Source: Candidatus Dadabacteria bacterium (GTDB taxonomy: Bacteria > Bdellovibrionota_C > UBA2361 > J135). From it: DNA of 6,176 nucleotides. The position numbers and the translations under genes were made by a program. Below, one piece after another: positions 1 to 6,113 of this stretch (within the stretch, counting starts at the first letter, position 1; each line of letters begins with the position of its first letter). The stretch covers positions 1 to 6,176 of the forward strand of contig RFKT01000100.1 of NCBI GenBank assembly GCA_003694225.1, read 5' to 3'. The notes below the pieces were generated by a model. It saw only the letters and a list, made by a program, of their open reading frames with translations, made no database searches and was not told where the DNA came from.

Positions 1-1968
1 GGCAATAAAGAGGTGGATAAAGACGACATAAAAGAAGCCTTAGAACTTAAGTCAGGCGATTTCTTCGACAAAAAATCTGTAGAGAAGAATATAGAAAAGA
101 TCGTGTCTATGTATCAAGGCAAGGGCTATTATGATGCAGACATAACATATTCTGTTGTTCCTGCTGGTACGAATCAAATAGATCTTACTTTGGCAATTAA
201 GGAAGGGGAGAAGTTCAAAATAAAGAAGATAGTATTTGAGGGTGTCGAAAAGCTTGACCCCGACGATCTCCGGTCTGCAATCCAAACAAAAAGGTATAAG
301 TGGTGGAGTTCGTGGCTCTTTGGCACTGGTAGACTAAACAAGGAGATGCTCGAAAATGACAGGATTATTTTGCGGCAGCAGCTTTTAGATCACGGTTTTC
401 TTGAGGGGACTGTATCTGCACCTATTATACGGAAAGAAGACAAGCATTTAATTATAACATTTGTCATAAAAGAAGGGCCTCAGTATAAGGTCGGCAATGT
501 GACAGCTGAGGGAGATCTTATTGATTCTAGTGTTCAAAAAACCCTTGAAGGCATAAAGCTTAAAGAAGGAGATATCTTTAATTCGTCGCTCTTGCGTAGC
601 GACTCTCTTTTAATCAGCGATAAGTTTGCAGATATCGGTTATGCTTTTGTCAATGTCATCCCGGACACTCGGATTAAGCGTAAGGAAAAGATAGTTGATG
701 TTATCTATAAGATAAACAAGGGAAAGCTCACAAAGGTGGGGCTTATAAACATCACAGGGAACAAGAAAACTTATGACAATGTTATACGGAGAGAGTTGGA
801 GATAAATGAGGGCGATATTTACTCCGTCTCTAAAATTAAGCGTAGCAAGCAGCTTATTGAGCGGCGTGGTTATTTCGAGGAAGTAAACATTACAACTCAA
901 AGTACTGATAAAGATAATGAAGTTAATTTGCTAGTGAATGTGAAGGAAGGCTCGACTGGGGCTTTCAGCATAGGGGCTGGTGTATCTAGTGAGGACGGCT
1001 TCCTTTTTAATTCCAGGATATCCGAGAACAATATATTTGGAACAGGGAGGCGTGTAAACCTCAATGTGGATCTGGGACAAGAGAGAGATAACTATAACAT
1101 CTCATTTTATGATCCGAGGATAAATGATACACAGTGGTCTGGCGGTGTGGATCTTTTAAGGACTCAAAGAGTCTTTCCCGATTTTGACCGCAGTCAAACG
1201 GGAGGCGCCATTTCTGGAGGGTATCCACTTAAAGAATTTTTTGGAGAATGGGCAGAAGACGTGCGTTTTTCCCTGAGATATCAATATATGTCTGTAGAGA
1301 TTTCGAATGTTAACGAGCTTGATGCAGCTCAATTGGTAATTGACCAGCAGGGAAAGACTACAGTTTCTTCCATTGTTCCAACTCTTTCTCGCAACACAAT
1401 CAACAATCCGCTGAACCCTACAGAAGGTTCTCGTCAATCTTTTTCTGTTGAGTATGCTGGGCTTGGAGGAGATGAAAATTTTCTTTTGTTTATCGCATCA
1501 AATCAGCTTTATATCCCCATTTGGAAGCCTTCTTTCGGAGATGTTGTTTTTTCATGGCGCACCAAGTTTGGCTGGGGAGAGACACTTAACGGAGAACGTT
1601 TCCCTCTCTTTAGGAGGTTTTTCCCGGGAGGCATTAATTCGGTGCGGGGATTTAAAACGAGGACGATGGGGCCAAAGGATGAAAATGGAAATGAGTTTGG
1701 AGGGAGCAAGCAGCTTGTTAATAATTTAGAGTTAATTTTTCCATTGATACCCTCTGCGGGGCTTAAGGGCGTGGTATTTTATGATTTTGGCAATGCCTTT
1801 GATGATTCTGAGCCAATATCCGTTGATGGCTTGAGGCATGCGGCCGGCTATGGGATAAGATGGACATCTCCCCTTGGTCCTATTCGTATAGAGTTTGGGT
1901 TCCCTCTGGACAGGAAGGAAGGAGAACGCCGGAGTGTAACGCTTTTTTCCTTTGGAGCGCCACTATAG
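1..1968 (+). CDS. bamA: BamA/Omp85 outer-membrane protein assembly factor, 5'-truncated by window edge
   Basis: BamA is the central subunit of the BAM complex that folds and inserts beta-barrel proteins into the outer membrane. The frame is open from base 1 (655 visible codons), and the GTG at 13 is almost certainly an internal valine, because POTRA sequence (GNKE...) already runs before it. Counting codons from base 1, four POTRA-like units are visible: about 1-70 (its beginning missing), 71-160, 162-242 and 243-317. Each ends in the typical GYxxA/GYF turn followed by a strand with an EG or KG end. The barrel follows to residue 655. The conserved loop-6 motif VRGF is at residues 548-551 (1642-1653), in the context FFPGGINSVRGF, and the C-terminus reads LFSFGAPL, close to the family's usual end. 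The signal peptide and any further POTRA lie upstream. A TamA-type Omp85 is less likely given the POTRA number and the ompH neighbour. The family call is very secure. Confidence 0.96.
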   Translation, partial: GNKEVDKDDIKEALELKSGDFFDKKSVEKNIEKIVSMYQGKGYYDADITYSVVPAGTNQIDLTLAIKEGEKFKIKKIVFEGVEKLDPDDLRSAIQTKRYKWWSSWLFGTGRLNKEMLENDRIILRQQLLDHGFLEGTVSAPIIRKEDKHLIITFVIKEGPQYKVGNVTAEGDLIDSSVQKTLEGIKLKEGDIFNSSLLRSDSLLISDKFADIGYAFVNVIPDTRIKRKEKIVDVIYKINKGKLTKVGLINITGNKKTYDNVIRRELEINEGDIYSVSKIKRSKQLIERRGYFEEVNITTQSTDKDNEVNLLVNVKEGSTGAFSIGAGVSSEDGFLFNSRISENNIFGTGRRVNLNVDLGQERDNYNISFYDPRINDTQWSGGVDLLRTQRVFPDFDRSQTGGAISGGYPLKEFFGEWAEDVRFSLRYQYMSVEISNVNELDAAQLVIDQQGKTTVSSIVPTLSRNTINNPLNPTEGSRQSFSVEYAGLGGDENFLLFIASNQLYIPIWKPSFGDVVFSWRTKFGWGETLNGERFPLFRRFFPGGINSVRGFKTRTMGPKDENGNEFGGSKQLVNNLELIFPLIPSAGLKGVVFYDFGNAFDDSEPISVDGLRHAAGYGIRWTSPLGPIRIEFGFPLDRKEGERRSVTLFSFGAPL

Positions 1969-1969
1969 C

Positions 1970-1996
1970 CTCCCCTAAAAGAGGAGTATTTTCTTC
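1970..1996 (+). terminator. Weak hairpin with T-rich tail after bamA, possible leaky terminator
   Basis: Two bases after the bamA stop, CTCCCCT (1970-1976) and AGAGGAG (1980-1986) can pair around an AAA loop, with one internal C-A mismatch. The run TATTTTCTT (1987-1995) follows. The stem is short and imperfect, so this would at most be partial termination, or an RNA 3'-end processing or stability element. It is consistent with the separate promoter seen before ompH. Nothing else in the 119-base gap looks structured. Confidence 0.4.
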
Positions 1997-2036
1997 CATA
2001 GTGAGTCTAAAGGTGAATTTTGCATTCCTTTCCTGA

Positions 2037-2066
2037 TTGAGGTAAATTCTCTATATTATCTGTAAT
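2037..2066 (+). promoter_or_regulatory. Candidate sigma70-type promoter for ompH
   Basis: TTGAGG (2037-2042, 4 of 6 to TTGACA) and TGTAAT (2061-2066, 5 of 6 to TATAAT) are 18 bases apart, in an AT-rich stretch. Transcription would start near 2073, about 15 bases before the ompH ATG. The alternative TTGCAT (2020-2025) with TAAATT (2043-2048) at 17 bases matches less well. The promoter would let ompH-fabZ-lpxA-lpxI be transcribed separately from bamA. This is an eye-based call without scoring. Confidence 0.45.
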
Positions 2067-2087
2067 TGTTTATGAAATAGAGGGATT

Positions 2088-2636
2088 ATGAAGTTTTATA
2101 AAGGCAATTCAGCGCTTTTAGCCGCCGTTATCGTTGCTTTTATCGTACAAACTCCGTTTTTTGCTTTTGCTGGCGATGGATTAGGAACATGGAAAGGGAA
2201 AATTGCTCTTGTCGATATGAAACGGGTTCTTGCGGAGTGTATTCAAGGGAAAGCCGCCAAAGAGGAGTTCGAAAAGGCGGTCGACGAGAGCCAAGCTAAG
2301 CTAAAGCCTCTTCAGGCTGAGGTGGAAAAGCTTAAAAAAGATCTGGAAAGACAGGCTGGCGTTCTCTCAGAGAGCGCTTATTCAGCAAAAGAAGAGCAAT
2401 TGTATAGTAAGGCAAAGGAGTTAAAGAGATCTCTCAAAAAGGAGAGGGATCGCTTGGGAGAGATGAGGATAGCTCAGTTAAATAAGGTGATCAACAAAGC
2501 GTCAGAAGTTGTCAAGGAGTTGGCCCGTCAGAAAGGGTATAAGGTAGTATTGGAGATGAATGCCCCTGATGTCATTTATTCTGATGGTAAGGGTGATATT
2601 ACTGATTTGGTTATAAGCAAACTTAATCACGGATAA
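2088..2636 (+). CDS. ompH: OmpH/Skp-family periplasmic chaperone
   Basis: Skp/OmpH proteins are periplasmic trimeric chaperones that hold unfolded outer-membrane proteins on their way to BamA, which is encoded just upstream. The 182-aa length fits the family. Residues 1-28 form a signal peptide: lysines at 2 and 5, a hydrophobic stretch at 9-20, and a likely cleavage after AFA (28/29). The mature protein opens with the usual strand KIALVDMKRVL (about 38-48). A long charged, heptad-like coiled coil follows from about 55 to 140 (LKPLQAEVEKLKKDLE and onward). The C-terminal segment YKVVLEMNAPDVIYSDGKGD and the closing DLVISKLN are typical of the family. The start ATG at 2088 has AGAGGG (2079-2084) only 3 bases before it, a rather short spacing. 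However, no other start would keep the signal peptide intact. The stop is 27 bases before fabZ. Confidence 0.9.
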   Translation: MKFYKGNSALLAAVIVAFIVQTPFFAFAGDGLGTWKGKIALVDMKRVLAECIQGKAAKEEFEKAVDESQAKLKPLQAEVEKLKKDLERQAGVLSESAYSAKEEQLYSKAKELKRSLKKERDRLGEMRIAQLNKVINKASEVVKELARQKGYKVVLEMNAPDVIYSDGKGDITDLVISKLNHG

Positions 2637-2663
2637 TTGTCTTTAATAGGAATAAGGATAATC

Positions 2664-3119
2664 ATGACTGAAGCTGCGGAAGAAGCATTATTTGATATTA
2701 ACGATATACAGGAGATCCTTCCTCATAGGTATCCGTTTCTGCTAATTGACAGGATAGTTGAATTTGTTCCGGGAGAAAAGATTGTGGCTGTTAAGAATGT
2801 CACCATGAATGAAGCCTTTTTTGCCGGCCATTTTCCTGGTAAGCCGGTTATGCCTGGTGTGATGATTCTAGAAGCAATGGGACAAGCTGGCGTGTTTCTG
2901 GCCAAAAAATCGCCGGCCTGTGTGCCGCCGGATAAGATACTTTATTTTGTAGGCGTAAAGGATTTTAAATGGAAAAAACCTGTACTTCCCGGTGATAGGC
3001 TCTATCTTGAGATGTCTAACATAAGGCATAAAGGGCCTCTTTGGATTATGGATGGTTGGGCTCGCGTGGATGGCAAAGTAGTTGCACAAGGCACTTTATC
3101 TGCTGCAGAGGGAGAATAA
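2664..3119 (+). CDS. fabZ: 3-hydroxyacyl-[acyl-carrier-protein] dehydratase FabZ
   Basis: FabZ removes water from (3R)-3-hydroxyacyl-ACP to give trans-2-enoyl-ACP in cytosolic type II fatty acid synthesis. It draws on the same hydroxyacyl-ACP pool that LpxA, encoded next, uses for lipid A. The 151-aa single hot-dog domain is of normal length. Diagnostic motifs are LPHRYPFLLIDR (residues 19-30) and FFAGHFPGKPVMPGVMILEA (52-71), with catalytic His56 and Glu70. Further hallmarks are VGVKDFKWKKPVLPGDRL and the closing strand GKVVAQG. I chose the ATG at 2664 because AAGGA (2654-2658) sits 5 bases before it. The frame can be extended to a TTG at 2637 directly after the ompH stop, but that adds nine residues (MSLIGIRII) not expected in FabZ. 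It ends 5 bases before the lpxA start, so the two are probably cotranslated. FabA is excluded by length and motif. Confidence 0.96.
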   Translation: MTEAAEEALFDINDIQEILPHRYPFLLIDRIVEFVPGEKIVAVKNVTMNEAFFAGHFPGKPVMPGVMILEAMGQAGVFLAKKSPACVPPDKILYFVGVKDFKWKKPVLPGDRLYLEMSNIRHKGPLWIMDGWARVDGKVVAQGTLSAAEGE

Positions 3120-3124
3120 GCGTT

Positions 3125-3940
3125 ATGCCAAATATACACCCTACGGCGGTAGTTTTAGAAGGGGCTGTTATTGGCGAGGGGACTACAGTTGGACCTTATA
3201 GTGTGATAGGCCATAAGGTCTCTATTGGGCGGAATAACTGGATCTCTTCTCATGTTGTAATAGATGGAAATACTAAAATAGGTGATGGCAACAAGGTCTT
3301 TCAGTTTGCGTCAATTGGAGCTCCCCCTCAAGATCTTAAGTACAAAGGGGAAGATAGTCTTCTTACCATAGGGAACCACAATATTATAAGGGAATATGTT
3401 ACAATTCAGCCGGGCACTGAGGGTGGAGGTATGGAGACAAAAGTGGGAGATAGAAACCTTTTTATGGCATGCTCCCATATTGGTCACGACTGTGTCGTAG
3501 GAGATTATAATATCTTTGCCAACTCAGCTGGCATATCCGGGCATGTCATTATAGGAAACCACGTTACCGTGGGAGGTTTGTGTGGCGTGCACCAGTTTGT
3601 GCGGCTTGGTGATTACTGTTTTCTTAGCGGCGGGGCTATGGTGGGAAAGGATGTCCCCCCATTTTGCACCGCTCAGGGAGACAGGGCCGGGCTTGCCGGT
3701 CTTAACACAGTTGGTATGAAGCGGAACGGTTTTGATCTTGAGAGCATTAACCTTATAAAAAGGTTATATAGGGAGCTATTTCTAGGAGATGGATTGTTTC
3801 GAGAGCGCTTAGAGTGCGCTATGGAAAAGTACAAAGAAGAGGATCTTGCGTTGAGCTTCCTTAGATTTATTTCAGAGTCAAAGAGAGGCGTATGCATGCC
3901 CAGATCAGCCTCTTCCAGTGATACTGGAGATAACCTCTAA
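3125..3940 (+). CDS. lpxA: Acyl-ACP--UDP-N-acetylglucosamine O-acyltransferase LpxA
   Basis: LpxA performs the first lipid A step in the cytosol, moving a 3-hydroxyacyl chain from ACP to the 3-OH of UDP-GlcNAc. The protein has 271 aa (Escherichia coli: 262). Residues 3 to about 185 are imperfect hexapeptide repeats of a left-handed beta-helix, and 190-255 is the alpha-helical C-terminal part (GLNTVGMKRNGF, then LIKRLYRELF). Landmarks include GAPPQDLKY (65-73), REYVTIQPGTEGG (89-101) and HIGHD (118-122), whose His121 matches the E. coli catalytic His125. GVHQF follows at 154-158. By hand alignment, Gly169 falls at E. coli Gly173, the chain-length ruler position, which would permit a long acyl chain (inference). 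The last ~16 residues (from about 256) form a Ser/Asp-rich tail beyond the usual end. The ATG at 3125 gives the canonical MPNIHPTAVV; the frame is open further upstream within fabZ, but that is not LpxA-like. Confidence 0.96.
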   Translation: MPNIHPTAVVLEGAVIGEGTTVGPYSVIGHKVSIGRNNWISSHVVIDGNTKIGDGNKVFQFASIGAPPQDLKYKGEDSLLTIGNHNIIREYVTIQPGTEGGGMETKVGDRNLFMACSHIGHDCVVGDYNIFANSAGISGHVIIGNHVTVGGLCGVHQFVRLGDYCFLSGGAMVGKDVPPFCTAQGDRAGLAGLNTVGMKRNGFDLESINLIKRLYRELFLGDGLFRERLECAMEKYKEEDLALSFLRFISESKRGVCMPRSASSSDTGDNL

Positions 3941-3944
3941 GGTT
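3913..3944 (+). promoter_or_regulatory. Two adjacent small RNA hairpins at the lpxA-lpxI junction
   Basis: TCCAGT (3914-3919) pairs perfectly with ACTGGA (3923-3928) around a GAT loop, plus a T-G wobble at the base. Only three bases later, AACCT (3932-3936) pairs with AGGTT (3940-3944) around CTA. The second hairpin spans the lpxA stop codon and holds part of the lpxI ribosome binding sequence TAAGG (3938-3942). It could therefore make lpxI translation depend on ribosomes finishing lpxA. The stems are short and function is inferred only; a TTCTT run follows, too weak for a convincing terminator. Confidence 0.3.
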
Positions 3945-3949
3945 TTCTT

Positions 3950-4792
3950 ATGGAGCAAAGATCGGAAACATTTGGGATAGTTTCCGGAAGCGGCATCTTC
4001 CCCATATTGCTTGCCCAAAACCTTAAACAAGCAGGAAAGAGAGTTGTGGCTGTAGCACACTATGGGGAGACTTCTCATTCCCTCTCTGATTATGTGGATC
4101 GGTGTGTCTGGATTCGGTTGGGGCAGTTGGGTAAAATAATTAAAGTGTTAAAGAAAGAAAGGGCTTCAAGAGCCGCCTTTGCTGGGGGGATATCTAGGGT
4201 TAAGATGTTTCGCGGATCTGTGCTGCCTGACAGGCGGGGCCTTTCTCTCCTATGGAGGGTAAAAAGTGTAAAGGATGATGTGATATTAAGGGCACTGGCA
4301 GAGGAGCTTGAAAGCGAAGGGATAGAGGTTGTTTCAGGAGCGGATTATATAAAAGACTGCGTTCCCGTTTGCAATCAACTTACAACACGAGGCCTTACAG
4401 AATATGAGGCTTTTCAGGCTCAAATAGGATGGAAGGCGGCTAAAAAGATTGGAGAGGAAGATATAGGGCAAACAGTGGTAGTTTCTAATGGGATGGTGGT
4501 AGCTGTCGAAGCGGTAGAGGGTACAGACGAGGCTATTCTTCGTGGAGGAAAGCTTAGCTCCAAAAGGGGGGCTGTGGTTGTAAAGGTTTCAAAACCACAC
4601 CAAGATTTAAGACTGGATCTTCCTACGATAGGTGTTGGGACTATTGAGAAAATGAAAGAAGCTGGGGCAACTGCCCTGATCCTTGAAAAAGGAAAAACAA
4701 TGATATTGGATCCCGCTTCTGTTATCAGGGAGGCAGATGAAGCGGGAATAGCGATTGCTTTGTTTGAAGAGGGAGATTTCGGAGGAGCATAA
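3950..4792 (+). CDS. lpxI: UDP-2,3-diacylglucosamine pyrophosphatase LpxI (DUF1009 family)
   Basis: LpxI hydrolyses UDP-2,3-diacylglucosamine to lipid X (2,3-diacylglucosamine 1-phosphate) and UMP in lipid A synthesis. It is unrelated to, and replaces, LpxH of enterobacteria. The 280-aa length is normal. The N-terminal domain starts with GIVSGSGIFPILLAQNLKQAG (from residue 9) and continues with GQLGKIIKVLKKE (58-70) and FAGGISR (77-83). The C-terminal DUF1009 domain begins around 130. It contains LTTRGLTEYE (144-153), DIGQTVVVSNGMVVAVEAVEG (171-191) and the signature KPHQDLRLDLPTIGVGT (215-231), whose aspartates 219 and 223 lie in the region known to be catalytic in the family. The ATG at 3950 has TAAGG (3938-3942) 7 bases upstream. 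The last codons (Gly-Gly-Ala) also spell a strong ribosome binding site for the next start, and the stop overlaps an ATG at 4792 (TAATG). No LpxH-type metallophosphatase gene is in the window. Confidence 0.95.
   Translation: MEQRSETFGIVSGSGIFPILLAQNLKQAGKRVVAVAHYGETSHSLSDYVDRCVWIRLGQLGKIIKVLKKERASRAAFAGGISRVKMFRGSVLPDRRGLSLLWRVKSVKDDVILRALAEELESEGIEVVSGADYIKDCVPVCNQLTTRGLTEYEAFQAQIGWKAAKKIGEEDIGQTVVVSNGMVVAVEAVEGTDEAILRGGKLSSKRGAVVVKVSKPHQDLRLDLPTIGVGTIEKMKEAGATALILEKGKTMILDPASVIREADEAGIAIALFEEGDFGGA
4781..4787 (+). promoter_or_regulatory. Strong ribosome binding site inside the lpxI 3' end
   Basis: GGAGGAG (4781-4787) lies within the last lpxI codons, 4 bases before the ATG at 4792 that overlaps the lpxI stop. 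It is the best anti-16S match in the cluster. It serves no long frame here, since the frame from 4792 closes after 17 codons. The large downstream gene has its own GGAG (4828-4831), 6 bases before its ATG at 4838. Confidence 0.6.
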
Positions 4793-4845
4793 TGCGGTAT
4801 TTATGCCTTGTCACTCGGGGAGATCTCGGAGTCCTTTATGGATAA
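4792..4845 (+). CDS. Candidate 17-codon ORF coupling lpxI to the membrane-protein gene, or remnant of a lost gene
   Basis: The ATG shares a base with the lpxI stop (TAATG, 4790-4794) and is preceded by GGAGGAG with 4 bases of spacing, an arrangement typical of a translationally coupled gene. The frame reads MRYLCLVTRGDLGVLYG and stops with TAA at 4843-4845. That stop lies 3 bases past the next gene's ATG (4838-4840), in another frame, so a ribosome ending here could restart on the membrane-protein gene. I do not recognise the peptide; it has no signal sequence or metal-binding pattern. It could be a coupling peptide, or the N-terminus left when a downstream gene was deleted. In related clusters lpxB often follows lpxI, but this sequence does not look like the usual LpxB start. 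It may also be unused. Confidence 0.3.
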   Translation: MRYLCLVTRGDLGVLYG

Positions 4846-6076
4846 TGGAAAATCTAAGGAATATAAGATTTCCCTTTTTATTACTGCTATAGTCTCCTCC
4901 TTTCTGCTGTTTTGGTTTAGGGTATACCTTACAGACGCCCCTATACCTTCCGTAGATCTTCCTTCCTTTAATGCAATATGCAGGGGATTAAGACACCATA
5001 TACTAAGAGGTGAGGTTGTATATTATGATCCGAAGTTTTATACGGGCATGCTGGAGCTTCACTTTTACAGTTTTTTCCCCGCTTTATTGACGACATTACT
5101 CTCTTTTCTCTGCGATTTTTTTGCAGGGGATTCGGTAAGGCTTGCTTCCCACCTTGTGCTCTGGTTTGGTATATCCTTTTTTCCTGTAGCTTTATGTTTG
5201 GCGCTTCGTCCTTTTCTTACAGAGCTGGTTGAAAAGGGGGAGTATGGATCTAGTGATAAAATTATTTTAGAGGCGCTTTATGGAGTATCTCTTTCCCTCT
5301 TTTCTTTTTGGTTTCTAAACCATGACAGGCAGTGGTATGGGATAGGCGCTGCAGCCCCGATGCATATAGGGCTTATCTCCCAGATGTTTGGGTGGTATGC
5401 TGTGTTGATTTACCTTAATTCTCTGTGGATGTGTATCTTAGGGAAGGGTTCTTTTCGGATGATAGCTGTGTCTTTGGCATTTGGTATCTTTTCACACAAC
5501 CTTACAGTGATCTTTATGCTCTTTTTAGGAGTGCTTGCCTTTTTATGGTATCCCGACAGAAGGAAGCCCGTATTTTATGGCCATCTATTTGGTATAGGGT
5601 TTTCCATGTTTTGGCTTCTTCCGTGCATAGCCCTTTCTTCAACCTATGTTGCATTTGACATATATAGGCCTAAAGGCGATTTTTTAGAGCTTTTTTACCG
5701 CTATACCGTGTATGGCTTATGGCAATCTGTTGAAAGCTGGTTTTCCGGCCGTTTCCTCCCTTTAAGCCCTGTCGAGCCATACCTGATGCTTTTGACCATC
5801 GCTCTTTTTTGTTTTAACTCAGTTCGCCAGTCTCGGCTGCTTATCCAATTTTTTTCTTTTGGTCTTTTAGGGATTGTTATATTTAACAGCGGCTATGTTG
5901 CAAGTTCAATTCCACTTGGAATCCACTACTATAGGTATAACGGCGTTCTTTTTCTTTATTTTGCAATTTTGTTTTCTGTTGTGCCTATTTTAGCATGGGA
6001 TATTCTATATAAAGTTCAACCTGCAAAATTTATCTTGAAGTTGCCTGTTTTGTGTGGTAAAATGCAGCGCTTTTAG
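4838..6076 (+). CDS. Polytopic inner-membrane protein, PTPS-related/GT-C-like, possibly 3'-shortened
   Basis: The protein has 412 aa and about ten hydrophobic segments, at roughly 11-29, 77-95, 103-126, 147-162, 178-200, 207-236, 248-268, 314-328, 334-351 and 366-389. The first outside loop has VDLPSF (39-44), then VYYDPKFYTG and LHFYSFFPALLTTLLS (74-89). These recall the D-x-x-x-H, W-x-P and FYPP-x-x-x-LL pattern of the '6-pyruvoyl-tetrahydropterin synthase-related' membrane family. Its members resemble GT-C glycosyltransferases but have no proven reaction. SHNLTVIFMLFLG (219-231) and YYRYNGVLFLYFAI (364-377) also fit. A lipid-linked sugar transferase role near lipid A genes is inference. 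I start it at ATG 4838, with GGAG (4828-4831) 6 bases upstream. A TTG at 4808 would add ten residues but has weaker support. Family members I recall are often longer, and the last ~20 residues are encoded by DNA that also reads as a promoter, so the C-terminus may be shortened. Confidence 0.75.
   Translation: MDNGKSKEYKISLFITAIVSSFLLFWFRVYLTDAPIPSVDLPSFNAICRGLRHHILRGEVVYYDPKFYTGMLELHFYSFFPALLTTLLSFLCDFFAGDSVRLASHLVLWFGISFFPVALCLALRPFLTELVEKGEYGSSDKIILEALYGVSLSLFSFWFLNHDRQWYGIGAAAPMHIGLISQMFGWYAVLIYLNSLWMCILGKGSFRMIAVSLAFGIFSHNLTVIFMLFLGVLAFLWYPDRRKPVFYGHLFGIGFSMFWLLPCIALSSTYVAFDIYRPKGDFLELFYRYTVYGLWQSVESWFSGRFLPLSPVEPYLMLLTIALFCFNSVRQSRLLIQFFSFGLLGIVIFNSGYVASSIPLGIHYYRYNGVLFLYFAILFSVVPILAWDILYKVQPAKFILKLPVLCGKMQRF
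6035..6063 (+). promoter_or_regulatory. Strong extended -10 promoter for rpmB, inside the preceding gene
   Basis: TTGAAG (6035-6040, 4 of 6) and TAAAAT (6058-6063, 5 of 6) stand exactly 17 bases apart. The TG at 6055-6056, one base before the -10, makes it an extended -10 element. The AT-rich stretch upstream (about 6011-6033) could act as an UP element. Transcription would start near 6070, giving a leader of about 70 bases before the rpmB ATG. The whole promoter lies within the coding frame of the membrane protein, which stops at 6076. A strong own promoter suits a ribosomal protein gene. Confidence 0.75.
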
Positions 6077-6087
6077 AAAACCGAACT

Positions 6088-6113
6088 GCAGACGCCCCGT
6101 CTGCTTTTCTTTT
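6088..6113 (+). terminator. Intrinsic terminator between the membrane-protein gene and rpmB
   Basis: GCAGACG (6088-6094) pairs perfectly with CGTCTGC (6098-6104) around a CCC loop, followed directly by TTTTCTTTT (6105-6113). AGAAAA at 6075-6080 could also pair with TTTTCT (6105-6110), leaving a 7-base bulge. It lies 12 bases after the membrane-protein stop, so it can end the upstream transcript. Because the rpmB promoter starts transcription near 6070, the hairpin is also inside the rpmB leader and could attenuate it. Confidence 0.8.

Noticed and set aside
52..1709. Several 66-96-codon open frames on the minus strand and one in another plus frame within bamA
   Set aside because: They lie wholly inside a clearly conserved gene, lack family features and good start signals, and look like chance frames.
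2072..2080. Minimal ORF ATG-AAA-TAG just before ompH
   Set aside because: It coincides with the predicted transcription start and has no ribosome binding site; most likely chance in AT-rich sequence.
2637..2663. Extension of fabZ to a TTG codon directly after the ompH stop
   Set aside because: No ribosome binding site fits it, the added nine residues are not FabZ-like, and the ATG at 2664 has AAGGA at 5 bases.
3041..3124. Longer lpxA starting at an ATG inside fabZ
   Set aside because: The 28 extra residues are cysteine-rich out-of-frame fabZ sequence; LpxA normally begins at the equivalent of MPNIHPTAVV at 3125.
2723..3897. Minus-strand open frames of 60-74 codons opposite fabZ and lpxA
   Set aside because: Their sequences are antisense images of conserved coding DNA with no recognisable domain.
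4820..4827. Palindrome GAGATCTC before the membrane-protein gene
   Set aside because: Eight bases is short, there are no flanking half-sites or second copy nearby, and it sits in a region explained by the mini-ORF and ribosome binding site.
4808..4837. TTG start for the membrane protein
   Set aside because: ATG 4838 has a better ribosome binding site (GGAG, 6 bases) and leaves a normal short cytosolic N-terminus before the first membrane segment. TTG cannot be fully excluded.
5425..5658. 77-codon plus-strand frame inside the membrane-protein gene
   Set aside because: It overlaps a continuous membrane-segment reading frame and shows no independent start signal or domain.
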